20,050 nt of DNA from an uncultured Lachnospiraceae bacterium. GTDB lineage: Bacteria; Bacillota_A; Clostridia; Lachnospirales; Lachnospiraceae. The stretch lies in NCBI GenBank assembly GCA_902801585.1, contig CADCIU010000050.1, positions 1 to 20,050 on the forward strand, in the 5' to 3' direction. Below, piece by piece: positions 13,524 through 20,050 of the stretch. A program made the translations under genes and the position numbers. Within the stretch, counting starts at the first letter, position 1, and every line of letters starts with the position of its first letter. The notes beneath the pieces are model-generated. The model did not search any database, was not told the DNA's origin, and worked only from the letters and a program-made list of their open reading frames with translations.

Positions 13524-14039
13524 ATGTTCACACAGGAACAAAGGGGCGAATTAGCTCTATATATTCAGAATAATTATTCGGATCCGATCCTTATAGATGC
13601 AGGCGCCGGCATTATAGATGTAAACAAAACCGGGGACGGTTCTTCTGAGGAGTATACCGACCGGGAAAAATTTACATTGGATCAACTTATGGAAGAAGTC
13701 GGCGAGACCTTTCACGAGATGCTCTTTTTACGTATCGATATGAGCGGTATGACCGATGTCGAAGTATATAAGCGCGCAAATATGGATAGGAAGCTGTTTT
13801 CCAAAATACGCAGCAACCCCGCCTACCACCCCAGAAAGCACATTGTTTTGGCGTTGGCGATCGCACTCAGGCTCAATATAGAGGACACTGTTGATCTTCT
13901 CGCGCGCGCAGAATATGCGCTTTCTCCGGGCAATAAGGGAGATCTCATCGTGCGGTACTTTATCGAGCGCGGGGTATATGATATCAAGACTATTAATTAC
14001 GCTCTATATGAATATGATCAGACCATCCTCGGCGGATGA
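13524..14039 (+). CDS. protein with C-terminal HTH-like domain of the clostridial macro-domain-associated type
   Basis: The product is 171 aa and follows AAGGAGAA at good spacing. Residues 62-171 (HEMLFLRIDMSGMTDVEVYK, RANMDRKLFSKIRSNPAYHP, then ALAIALRLNIEDTVDLLARA and a FIERGVYDIKTINYALYEYD end) form a lambda-repressor/XRE-like helical domain. I recall it as a C-terminal module attached to macro-domain or other sensor domains in Clostridia. Here the N-terminal part is only ~60 residues with no macro domain, so this may be a short or truncated form. The linker residues NKTGDGSSEE are encoded by a stretch containing GGGGACGGTTCT, which matches the core of the family A repeat. It is likely DNA-binding or a protein adaptor, and is co-transcribed with the 70-aa gene. 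Confidence 0.8.
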   Translation: MFTQEQRGELALYIQNNYSDPILIDAGAGIIDVNKTGDGSSEEYTDREKFTLDQLMEEVGETFHEMLFLRIDMSGMTDVEVYKRANMDRKLFSKIRSNPAYHPRKHIVLALAIALRLNIEDTVDLLARAEYALSPGNKGDLIVRYFIERGVYDIKTINYALYEYDQTILGG

Positions 14040-14126
14040 GCCCGGGAGAAGTCAACCTGATGCTTCCCCGCACCGGTCAGGGGCGGGGCAGATCGAGGTG
14101 CTCATAGTATGGTACCCCTAAGAAAT

Positions 14127-14150
14127 GTCGCCATTACGGCGACCTTTTTT
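14127..14150 (+). terminator. terminator after the HTH gene (copy 2 of 3)
   Basis: GTCGCC/GGCGAC stem with an ATTAC loop and a T-run (14145-14150), nearly identical to the hairpin at 13209-13232. The 87 bases between the HTH stop and the hairpin hold no evident gene. Confidence 0.87.
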
Positions 14151-14205
14151 ATTGTGCAAATGTGTATAGTGATGCATATGAATTGATTACATATGAGGAG
14201 GGATT
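14151..14205 (+). promoter_or_regulatory. conserved leader upstream of the CxxC-repeat lipoprotein gene
   Basis: Contains AATGTGTATAGTGATGCATA, matching the block at 13241. CATATG occurs twice as a direct and palindromic motif (14175-14180 and 14190-14195), flanking AATTGATTA. A strong GAGGAGGG follows. It may be a shared operator or promoter with the 13233-13285 leader. Confidence 0.45.
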
Positions 14206-14211
14206 ACAGAT

Positions 14212-15231
14212 ATGCACAACAATTATTTGGCCGGTATCGTTTCAAAATACAGATCAACAGGCCGCACTTTTTTCACTGCACTAGTATTCAGTACACTGCT
14301 GATCGTTCTGACCGGCTGCGGACATGAGCATCAATGGACAGAGGCAACCTGCACGGAGCCCAGGACATGCAGCGAGTGCGGAGAGACAGAAGGGGAACCT
14401 TTAGGACACAAATGGAAGAAAGCAACCTGCACGGAACCCAAGACCTGCAGTGTCTGCGGAGAGACAGAAGGGGAACCTTTAGGACACAAATGGAAGGAAG
14501 CGACGTGCACAGAACCCAAGACCTGCAGTGTCTGCGGAGAGACAGAAGGAGAACCTTTAGGACATAAATGGAAGGAAGCGACCTGCACGGAACCCAAGAC
14601 CTGCAGTGTCTGCGGCGCAACAGAAGGAGAGCCGTCAGGCCATGTCGTAGAGGAGTGGGAAACAACCAAAGAGCCGACTTGCACAGAAGCCGGAACTCGT
14701 GAAGGAGCCTGCACGGTGTGCGGACAGACTGTATCGGAAGAGGTCCCTGCAACAGGCCATACGCCGGGAGAAGACTGGGAGGTTATAGAAGAAGCAACCT
14801 CCACATCTGCGGGAACGAGGGCCAAAGTTTGTGTGGACTGCGGCGAACAACTCGAAACTGAATCCTACGAGCTCTCAGAAGAAGAAAAAGAAGAAGCATA
14901 TAAGGACGAGTGTGAAACCTACTCCTTCGAGGAGATTGCCAGGGACCCGGATGACTACAAAGGCGATAAGGCCAAGTTCACAGGGAAAGTAATACAAGTC
15001 ATGCAGGAAGGCAATGCCTATACCCTTCGCGTCAATATTACCAAGACGCGCTGGGGATATGACGATACAATTCTCGTATACTACGAAGCCCAGGAGGGAG
15101 ACAGCAGAATTCTCGAGGACGACATAGTAACCATGTATGGTATGCTTGGCGGTATGTATACATACAAAACGGTAATGGGGAGTTCACTTACGGTGCCGCT
15201 GCTGTATGCCGAATATATAGCGATTGAATAA
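14212..15231 (+). CDS. lipoprotein with CxxC/GH tandem repeats and C-terminal OB-fold (tRNA_anti-like) domain
   Basis: The product is 339 aa. After a basic start and hydrophobic segment the lipobox LTGC gives lipidated Cys36. Residues 40-143 are four 26-residue repeats of the type HKWKEATCTEPKTCSVCG plus ETEGEPLG; two degenerate units follow (144-~215). Each repeat has three Cys and one His and may bind metal or form disulfides. Residues 233-339 (ETYSFEEIARDPDDYKGDKA, FTGKVIQVMQEGNAYTLRV, RILEDDIVTMYGML) match the OB-fold domain found in many clostridial lipoproteins. Its ligand is unknown. The thioredoxin-fold proteins elsewhere in the window could act on such Cys-rich surface proteins, but that is speculation. 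The start is chosen by GAGGAGGG 9 bases upstream. Confidence 0.9.
   Translation: MHNNYLAGIVSKYRSTGRTFFTALVFSTLLIVLTGCGHEHQWTEATCTEPRTCSECGETEGEPLGHKWKKATCTEPKTCSVCGETEGEPLGHKWKEATCTEPKTCSVCGETEGEPLGHKWKEATCTEPKTCSVCGATEGEPSGHVVEEWETTKEPTCTEAGTREGACTVCGQTVSEEVPATGHTPGEDWEVIEEATSTSAGTRAKVCVDCGEQLETESYELSEEEKEEAYKDECETYSFEEIARDPDDYKGDKAKFTGKVIQVMQEGNAYTLRVNITKTRWGYDDTILVYYEAQEGDSRILEDDIVTMYGMLGGMYTYKTVMGSSLTVPLLYAEYIAIE
14329..14640 (+). repeat. four 78-bp in-frame tandem repeats
   Basis: Units at 14329-14406, 14407-14484, 14485-14562 and 14563-14640 each encode 26 residues. The second and third are nearly identical at the DNA level, which indicates recent duplication. Confidence 0.93.
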
Positions 15232-15241
15232 TGTTGTTTGT

Positions 15242-15266
15242 CCTCTGGGGTACTGGGGTAGTTTGT
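15242..15266 (+). repeat. family B copy with internal duplication
   Basis: The core is interrupted by a second CTGGGGTA, so CTGGGGTA occurs twice before GTTTGT. It lies 10 bases after the lipoprotein stop. Confidence 0.8.
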
Positions 15267-15279
15267 CCCAAGGCTCAGA

Positions 15280-15306
15280 AATGTCACCATTCCGGTGACA
15301 TTTTTT
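15280..15306 (+). terminator. terminator after the CxxC-repeat lipoprotein gene (copy 3 of 3)
   Basis: AATGTCACC/GGTGACATT arms (9 bp) around ATTCC are followed by a T-run. The stem has two compensatory changes relative to the GTCGCC/GGCGAC copies upstream, so the hairpin itself seems to be selected. Confidence 0.88.
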
Positions 15307-15335
15307 GTTGTCAATCTTCTAACACCAGACGGCTG

Positions 15336-15494
15336 ACGCCTAAGAATGCAAATTCTTGAAACTTAGGAGTCCACGATTACGCCTAAAATTGTGATCATCT
15401 GGAGGCTTAGGAGTCACAGACGCCTGGTAACTCATCACTCCGCCCAGTAACACGTCACAGACGCCCACTAACTCGTCACTCCGCTCGGTAACTA
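15336..15494. repeat. two tandem-repeat pairs at the 3' end of the kinase gene
   Basis: Pair 1: 38-base units at 15336-15373 and 15379-15416 begin ACGCCTAA and end CTTAGGAGTC, with unrelated middles; the first can fold through CCTAAGAAT/ATTCTT..CTTAGG. Pair 2: 41-base units at 15413-15453 and 15454-15494 share roughly 33 positions, including GTCACAGACGCC and TCACTCCGC. The second unit overlaps the last codons and stop of the kinase gene. No gene is seen in 15307-15475, and this matches neither repeat family A nor B. Confidence 0.75.
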
Positions 15495-18400
15495 TACCCG
15501 ATTTTGTAGACCGTAAACAGATCGCCTTTACCAATCCTCGCTGCCGCATCGTAATGGCGCACATAGAGCTCCCGGCCGTCCGGACGCACCGGGAAATTTT
15601 GATTGAAGTATTCGAACTCCGGAACGATCCGGTGCACGGCCTTTCCTTCGTCCAGATCCCATACTCTAAGGCGCGAGTCGAACAGAAACCGTCCGCCGAC
15701 CGCGATGGCCCCGTCCGGGATGAAGCAGTCCCAATCGTGCAGAAGATTTCCTTCCGTGTCGTAGATATAGGTATGGTCGGCCGCGCTGCCGTTTCCCCCG
15801 CTGCCGTTCCCCCTCGCCCGCACAAGGATCCTGTCCCTTTCCATTGTCAGGCGGAGCAGTTGACATTCCGTGTCTTTGGCCGGAATGCGCCACTTTCGCT
15901 CCACTTCCAGCCGCTTTCCGTCATAACTGATCACCGTCATCTCCCCGGCCCGGCTGCAGGCAAGGATCCTGTCGTCCCGCAGAAAGCGAACCCCCAGCAT
16001 GGCATCGTCGTCATAGCGGCACAGCACCCCCTTTTCACCGGTCGCGAGATCTATGTCGCACAGATAGCTGCGGCGGCGGTCGTCGACCAGGATCTGGATG
16101 TACAGGCAGCGGCTGCCGGCCATGTCCGTATCGCAGTAGTCATTGCGGTATTTGGGCCGCGGGTGTGCTCTTTTCCATTCTTCATATGCTTCTTCGTCCC
16201 AAATCGGCGGTTTATCATCCGGCTCCTTGACCGGCCATCCCTGCGCCGGGGCTCTGAGAAGCCGCCCGTCAAGGTCATACACCGCGTAACGCAGGTCATC
16301 CATAAAGGCATAGATCACATTTCCGCGCACTGCCAATCGGTCAAAAAACCGCTCTTTCTGCAATTCTTCCTCCGGGATCGGAACGAACCGGGCTCCGGTC
16401 ATATCCGGATGGAAAAGAATGATGCCTTTCCTGTCCACGTTATACCATTCTTTCTCGTACAACGCAGTCCGGCCGTCCGCGGTGGCGGACAACTCGTAAT
16501 CCAGCCCGCAGAGCACCGGAAGGCCCGTGATCTGACGTACCGGCCATGCGCCGAGCAGCTCTCCCCGCTGCGCATGCTTTTCCAGCCAGTCTTCCATAGT
16601 AGTTGCTTCGGGCATGGCCATAAAGCCCTCGATCCCGCAGCACTCCTCGTAGATCGCGATTGCCCGGTGCAGGTCGCCCTGTTTCCTGCACTTTCCAAAC
16701 TCCCTCGCCAGAAGACCGATCTTCCTCTCTTCCCCGATGCGCGCCTCCGAAGTCACAATGCCCGATACCCGCCACATCGCAGGCTGCGTATTCGCTTCCC
16801 TTTCCGGAAGCGGCAGGAAGAACCATTGGGTCGGGTTATTGTTCGAAATGATCAGGATCTGCTTTTTTTGCTCATCCCATACGGGGATGGCTTGACGGGA
16901 TGTATATACGCTCGCGGTATAGAGGCGTTTCCCTAGGGACAGGTCCCAGACACCGATGCCAAAAGAGTAATCAGCCGACCTTCTATACAATAGACCTCGC
17001 TCCCTGTCGAAGAAGATCGGTTCTCCCCCCAGGCCGAACAGCCGCTCTGTCACCGGAACAAGGCCATCCGTTTCGTCCCAGCGGAAAGCCGTACCGTCTT
17101 CGAGATGGAAAGCAATGAACGTCTGTCCATCTCCGACGTGTTCGAGCGTGTCAGTGATCGGGCTTTGGAAAGTACACAATTCCCGGTGCCCGCTTTCCTC
17201 GCTGAAGGCGATGAGCGCGCGGTCCGAGCGCATCAGCGCTTCTCCCTTGCTGTCGAAACCGATGAATTTAAGGTTCAAACGGCGTCTCTGCCTGTTTTTT
17301 GACCAGGCTTCGGTGTTCTCCAGAGTCTCCGGGTCCATGAGATAGGTCCAGTACAGGTAGATCTTCTTTTGCTGGTCATAGCGCCTTAGTCCGACGCCGA
17401 GCACGGAAGAATCCCGGCTGTACGACACCCGGTCGAAGTAGGTGGGATATTTGCTTTGGAACGCTTCAAAAAAGTCTCTTTCAGCGATGACCCGTCTCTT
17501 GTTCAGATCATATTGGAACAGATGGTTCCAGCGAAGGAAGGCGGCATATCCTTTCCCGGGATCAATATAGAAATCCATTCGCCCCTTCCTGTATTCTGCC
17601 GGGATATCGTCCATGGGATCCATGTCCCAGTCGTCAGGGTCGTCTGCCCGCACCCGTTTGATCCCCTGCAGGATCCAGTGGTACTCACTGTCCTGCTCGT
17701 AGGTCGGCAGATACAGGTTGCCTCCGCCGTAAGCGAAGCCTGCCCGGTCTCCCGGGGTCTCGTATTCGTGGTCAGGTTCCCTTTGTTTTCCGCCGCCGCA
17801 CTCCCGGTCGATCTGCTTCCAGAGTTCGGCGTCCTTGGCTTCCTGGTATTTTTCCAGGTTTTCCCCAGCCTGTGTGTCTGTTTCCCGGCTGCTGCGCACC
17901 AGATAAAGTTCCCGGTTGAAAACAGAGTCCAGATGTTTCGGATATTTGGCAAGCGCTTCGTCCCACAATTTCTCCGCAAGTTCAGGTTTGCCCAGGTCCA
18001 AAAAACTGAGTGCCTTGTTGTTAAGACTCCCCGCGGTCGCTGTGGCTTCCGCGGCATCCGGCCTCGTGTACTCCCGCCCGGTCATTTCCCGGTACGCTTC
18101 TTTGAGAACGTCTTCAGCTTCGGAAAAGCTGACCGTTTTTTCCGTCAGGCACCGTGTGAGCAGCGCTTTTACATGCGCCGGGACGGGGCAGCGGCAGTCG
18201 TCAAAATAGGTCCCGCAATTCTTTTTGGCTTCCGCACCTTTTTCCCACAGCCGTCTGCCTGCATACATCTCCGTTACGGTCAAGGCCCAAGCGTACACGT
18301 CCATCCAAGGCTCAGCAGCTGCGCCGTCCGCCTGCTCCTGCGGGCAGTATTCAGGTGTGCATCCGGAGGGGCGCGCTGTTTTCGGCGCTTTATCCTGTGT

Positions 18401-19027
18401 ATTATACTGCGATTTAGGCAGCGTTTTATCGCTCTTGCGGCCCAGCAGTCTTCTCCAAAAGCCTGCGCTCTTTTGGCCCTTTTCCCCCGCGCCGGCCATG
18501 GATGCGTCCTTTTTCGGCTCTTCCGCGGCGCCGGCCATCGCCAGGCCGAAGTCGGAGATCTTGGCATCCCAGTCTTTTGACAGGAGGAGATTCCCGGGCT
18601 TCACGTCCTGATGGTTCAGGCCCCGCGCGTGGGAATACGCCAGCCCGCGTGCCGTCTGAATCGCGATGCTCAGGATGCGCTCCTGCACAGCCGACGCTTC
18701 GCCCTCATAGAGTGTCCTGTCGCGCATGCGGTCCCGCAGGCTGCCGCCGTCCATCCATTCCGAAAAGACGGTCGGCACACCGCCTATCTCACGCACGTAG
18801 TAGCAGGATACGATGTTGGGATGCAGACCCAGGTCGATCCAGTTCTCGCACTCCCTGAGGAACGCCTCTTTGCGCTGCTGACTCCCTTCAGCAAAGTAAC
18901 GCGGCTGCGGCCGCTTCATAGCCAGATCGGTATCCCAGCTCTCATGATGTACCTTCCATACGCTGCCCATGCCGCCGTTAATGGCATCAGAGACCACCCG
19001 GTAGGTCTCAAGCAGAGTATTGCCCAT
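15476..19027 (-). CDS. cytoplasmic Ser/Thr protein kinase with TPR and beta-propeller-like C-terminal region
   Basis: ATG 19027 (MGNTLLETYRVV) is chosen because the kinase fold starts there; an in-frame extension to 19207 runs through a family B repeat and is unlikely. The ribosome binding site is weak. The product is 1183 aa. Kinase domain 1-320: glycine loop NGGMGSV (17-23), Lys38 (AMK), Glu59, HQDVKPGN (139-146, catalytic D141, K143, N146), DFG (159-161), TPEYCPQEQ near 224-232 and DVYAWALTVTEM (243-254). Arg of HRD is replaced by Gln, and a Lys/Ala-rich ~55-residue insert lengthens the activation segment. Residues ~330-370 are TPR-like. From ~440 to the end there are many four-strand units such as GVWDLSLGKRLY and RVWDLDEGKAVH, consistent with WD40-type propellers. 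No membrane segment or PASTA domain is seen. It probably senses or binds partners through the propellers. Confidence 0.9.
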   Translation of the reverse strand: MGNTLLETYRVVSDAINGGMGSVWKVHHESWDTDLAMKRPQPRYFAEGSQQRKEAFLRECENWIDLGLHPNIVSCYYVREIGGVPTVFSEWMDGGSLRDRMRDRTLYEGEASAVQERILSIAIQTARGLAYSHARGLNHQDVKPGNLLLSKDWDAKISDFGLAMAGAAEEPKKDASMAGAGEKGQKSAGFWRRLLGRKSDKTLPKSQYNTQDKAPKTARPSGCTPEYCPQEQADGAAAEPWMDVYAWALTVTEMYAGRRLWEKGAEAKKNCGTYFDDCRCPVPAHVKALLTRCLTEKTVSFSEAEDVLKEAYREMTGREYTRPDAAEATATAGSLNNKALSFLDLGKPELAEKLWDEALAKYPKHLDSVFNRELYLVRSSRETDTQAGENLEKYQEAKDAELWKQIDRECGGGKQREPDHEYETPGDRAGFAYGGGNLYLPTYEQDSEYHWILQGIKRVRADDPDDWDMDPMDDIPAEYRKGRMDFYIDPGKGYAAFLRWNHLFQYDLNKRRVIAERDFFEAFQSKYPTYFDRVSYSRDSSVLGVGLRRYDQQKKIYLYWTYLMDPETLENTEAWSKNRQRRRLNLKFIGFDSKGEALMRSDRALIAFSEESGHRELCTFQSPITDTLEHVGDGQTFIAFHLEDGTAFRWDETDGLVPVTERLFGLGGEPIFFDRERGLLYRRSADYSFGIGVWDLSLGKRLYTASVYTSRQAIPVWDEQKKQILIISNNNPTQWFFLPLPEREANTQPAMWRVSGIVTSEARIGEERKIGLLAREFGKCRKQGDLHRAIAIYEECCGIEGFMAMPEATTMEDWLEKHAQRGELLGAWPVRQITGLPVLCGLDYELSATADGRTALYEKEWYNVDRKGIILFHPDMTGARFVPIPEEELQKERFFDRLAVRGNVIYAFMDDLRYAVYDLDGRLLRAPAQGWPVKEPDDKPPIWDEEAYEEWKRAHPRPKYRNDYCDTDMAGSRCLYIQILVDDRRRSYLCDIDLATGEKGVLCRYDDDAMLGVRFLRDDRILACSRAGEMTVISYDGKRLEVERKWRIPAKDTECQLLRLTMERDRILVRARGNGSGGNGSAADHTYIYDTEGNLLHDWDCFIPDGAIAVGGRFLFDSRLRVWDLDEGKAVHRIVPEFEYFNQNFPVRPDGRELYVRHYDAAARIGKGDLFTVYKIGYSYRAE

Positions 19028-19080
19028 CACGATCTGCTCATTGGAGATCGCCCGCGGCTCCCGTCCGGATCCTGAACGAA

Positions 19081-19098
19081 AAACCACCCCAGAGGTCG
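19081..19098 (-). repeat. family B copy in the kinase gene leader
   Basis: A minus-sense copy with AAACCACCCC lies 54 bases before the kinase start codon and downstream of its likely promoter, so it should be transcribed in the 5' untranslated region. Confidence 0.85.
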
Positions 19099-19141
19099 TT
19101 TTAGACCAATCCTCTTGTAATCTCTCTGAATTTGTTTTACA

Positions 19142-19150
19142 CTTATACCA
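19142..19150 (-). promoter_or_regulatory. possible extended -10 promoter of the kinase gene
   Basis: The minus strand reads TGGTATAAG, an extended -10 element with five of six matches to TATAAT, about 115 bases before the chosen start. No matching -35 is seen. Confidence 0.4.
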
Positions 19151-19256
19151 CTTTAAAAGAAAGGCGCTTTGTGCGAAGAGGAGTTCCAATGAGATTCTGA
19201 TGATCATGGTTTAAGTTGACACGAGATTTAAGACCCGGCAGCGGGCTTCTTTGTGT

Positions 19257-19365
19257 ATGCTTAAATTGGATCATCGCTCTTTTATGCATCCTCGTTTGCG
19301 GTGTACCGTAATAGGGTCTGTTTGTGGCGAGCCTGTTTTTGCATATGCAAAGACAGGCTCTTTTT
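19257..19365 (+). promoter_or_regulatory. transcription attenuator with leader ORF before the ABC-F gene
   Basis: A 14-bp stem (19329-19342 with 19347-19360, one G-U pair, ATAT loop) is followed directly by TTTTT, an intrinsic terminator placed 25 bases before the ABC-F start codon. A leader frame opens at ATG 19257 (MLKLDHRSFMHPRLRCTVIG) and reads on through the stem and past the ABC-F start in another frame. AGACCC (19231-19236) and GGGTCT (19314-19319) can pair and could belong to an alternative fold. Antibiotic-induced ribosome stalling on leader peptides relieves terminators of this kind before ABC-F genes such as vmlR. TTGACA at 19216-19221 is a perfect -35, but no -10 stands at 16-18 bases. 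The 363-base gap 19028-19390 holds only these elements, the kinase promoter and one family B repeat. Confidence 0.8.
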
Positions 19366-19390
19366 CGATTCGGGCAGAAAGGACTCCCTC

Positions 19391-20050
19391 ATGGCACAGA
19401 TCAATGTCACAAATCTTACTTTCGGATATGACGGAAGCTTCGATTATATTTTTGAAAACGTGTCTTTTTCCGTGGATACTGACTGGAAACTTGGCTTTAT
19501 AGGCAGAAACGGAAAAGGAAAGACGACATTCCTGAACCTGCTGCTCGGGAAATATGAGTATACCGGAAGTATTTCGACAAATGTCGTATTTGACTATTTT
19601 CCTTATAAAGTTGCTTCAGACGACCTCGAAAAAAACGCAGATGATCTTATGGACATGTGGAAGCCCGGGGTAGAGAGCTGGCGCGTTATGTGCGAACTTC
19701 CGCAGCTTTCGCTGGATCCGGAGATCCTGTACCGGCCATTTAGTACACTCAGTTTCGGCGAGCGCACTAAGGTAATGCTTGCGGTTCTGTTCTCGGGTGA
19801 AAACGATTTTCTGCTGATCGATGAGCCGACAAACCATTTGGACATGGCATCCAGAGAGATTGTTAAGGGTTACCTTGCCGGAAAGAAAGGCTTTATCCTT
19901 GTATCCCATGACAGGGATCTTCTGGATGCCTGCGTCGACCATGTGCTTGTTCTTAACCGCGCCACCATAGAAGTGCAGAAGGGAAACTTCTCGAGCTGGT
20001 GGGAGAACAAGCAGAGGGCAGATGCTTTCTCAAAAGCGGAAAACGAGAAA
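19391..20050 (+). CDS. ABC-F family ATPase, probably Lsa-like ribosome protection protein (5' part, runs off window)
   Basis: The frame is open for 220 codons to the window edge, starting MAQINVTNLTFGYDG after AAAGGA. The first nucleotide-binding domain is complete: Walker A GRNGKGKT (~38-45), signature LSFGE (~124-128), Walker B FLLIDEPTNHLD (~142-153), and H-switch LVSHDRDLL (~169-177). The start of the interdomain linker follows. No membrane segments are present, typical of ABC-F proteins, which bind the ribosomal E site and displace antibiotics or rescue stalled ribosomes. The opening resembles Lsa/Vga-type resistance proteins more than EttA or Uup. The attenuator directly upstream supports drug-inducible expression. 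The substrate range cannot be read from this fragment. Confidence 0.93.
   Translation, partial: MAQINVTNLTFGYDGSFDYIFENVSFSVDTDWKLGFIGRNGKGKTTFLNLLLGKYEYTGSISTNVVFDYFPYKVASDDLEKNADDLMDMWKPGVESWRVMCELPQLSLDPEILYRPFSTLSFGERTKVMLAVLFSGENDFLLIDEPTNHLDMASREIVKGYLAGKKGFILVSHDRDLLDACVDHVLVLNRATIEVQKGNFSSWWENKQRADAFSKAENEK

Noticed and set aside
15554..16936. 460-residue open frame on the plus strand
   Set aside because: It lies antisense to the kinase gene, has Arg/Pro/His-rich composition typical of a reversed GC-rich frame, and lacks a ribosome binding site.
17456..18580. 374-residue open frame on the plus strand
   Set aside because: It is a shadow of the kinase gene with no recognisable domain.
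19028..19207. N-terminal extension of the kinase to 19207
   Set aside because: The extra residues are translated from a family B repeat and a leader region; the kinase fold starts properly at 19027.

Overview
The window looks like a chromosomal segment of a low-to-mid-GC Bacillota (class Clostridia, most likely Lachnospiraceae). The reasons are the strong AGGAGG-type ribosome binding sites, several lipoproteins with LxGC-type lipoboxes, papain-like surface proteases with a lectin-like domain, CxxC/GH-repeat lipoproteins, an Rpn-family nuclease with an EGREAG tail, and an Lsa-like ABC-F gene behind a transcription attenuator. No species can be named from sequence alone. No tRNA, rRNA, CRISPR array, phage or transposase gene was seen.

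Layout: 1-54 is the possible tail of a plus-strand gene, followed by a hairpin. 305-2047 and 2112-3371 are two plus-strand paralogues that share a ~165-residue N-terminal domain but have unrelated C-terminal halves (TPR-like plus a possible solute-binding-protein-like fold versus Sel1-like). Each is bounded by copies of a 27-bp palindrome. 3685-4737 (minus) is an Rpn/PD-(D/E)XK nuclease-type protein with a long tandem-repeat tail. 5077-5934 and 6171-7742 (minus) are two exported thioredoxin-fold proteins that carry the thioredoxin domain and a probable beta-sandwich domain in opposite order. 7997-8671 is tenA, followed by an unannotated short open frame and then a papain-like lipoprotein (8857-11259). 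11542-13197 is a caspase-like protease, followed by a 70-residue protein, an HTH-type protein and a CxxC-repeat/OB-fold lipoprotein. These last units are separated by three near-identical terminators. 15476-19027 (minus) is a cytoplasmic Ser/Thr kinase with TPR and beta-propeller regions. 19391 to the window end is a 5' fragment of an ABC-F ribosome-protection-type ATPase.

Two repeat families dominate the intergenic DNA. Family A is a 27-bp GGAGACAG palindrome, confined to the first 3.5 kb and often occurring as an inverted pair with a 33-nt spacer. Family B is built on GACCTCTGGGGTAGTTTGT, with about 20 copies in both orientations throughout the window. It includes a perfect 27-bp-arm inverted repeat between the divergent promoters of the 6171-7742 lipoprotein gene and tenA. 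In-frame tandem repeats also occur in five of the proteins.

The candidates for a new system are the caspase / small protein / HTH / lipoprotein cluster with its duplicated terminator-leader unit, the repeat-bounded paralogue pair, and the kinase-propeller protein. Functional links between them are inferred from proximity only.
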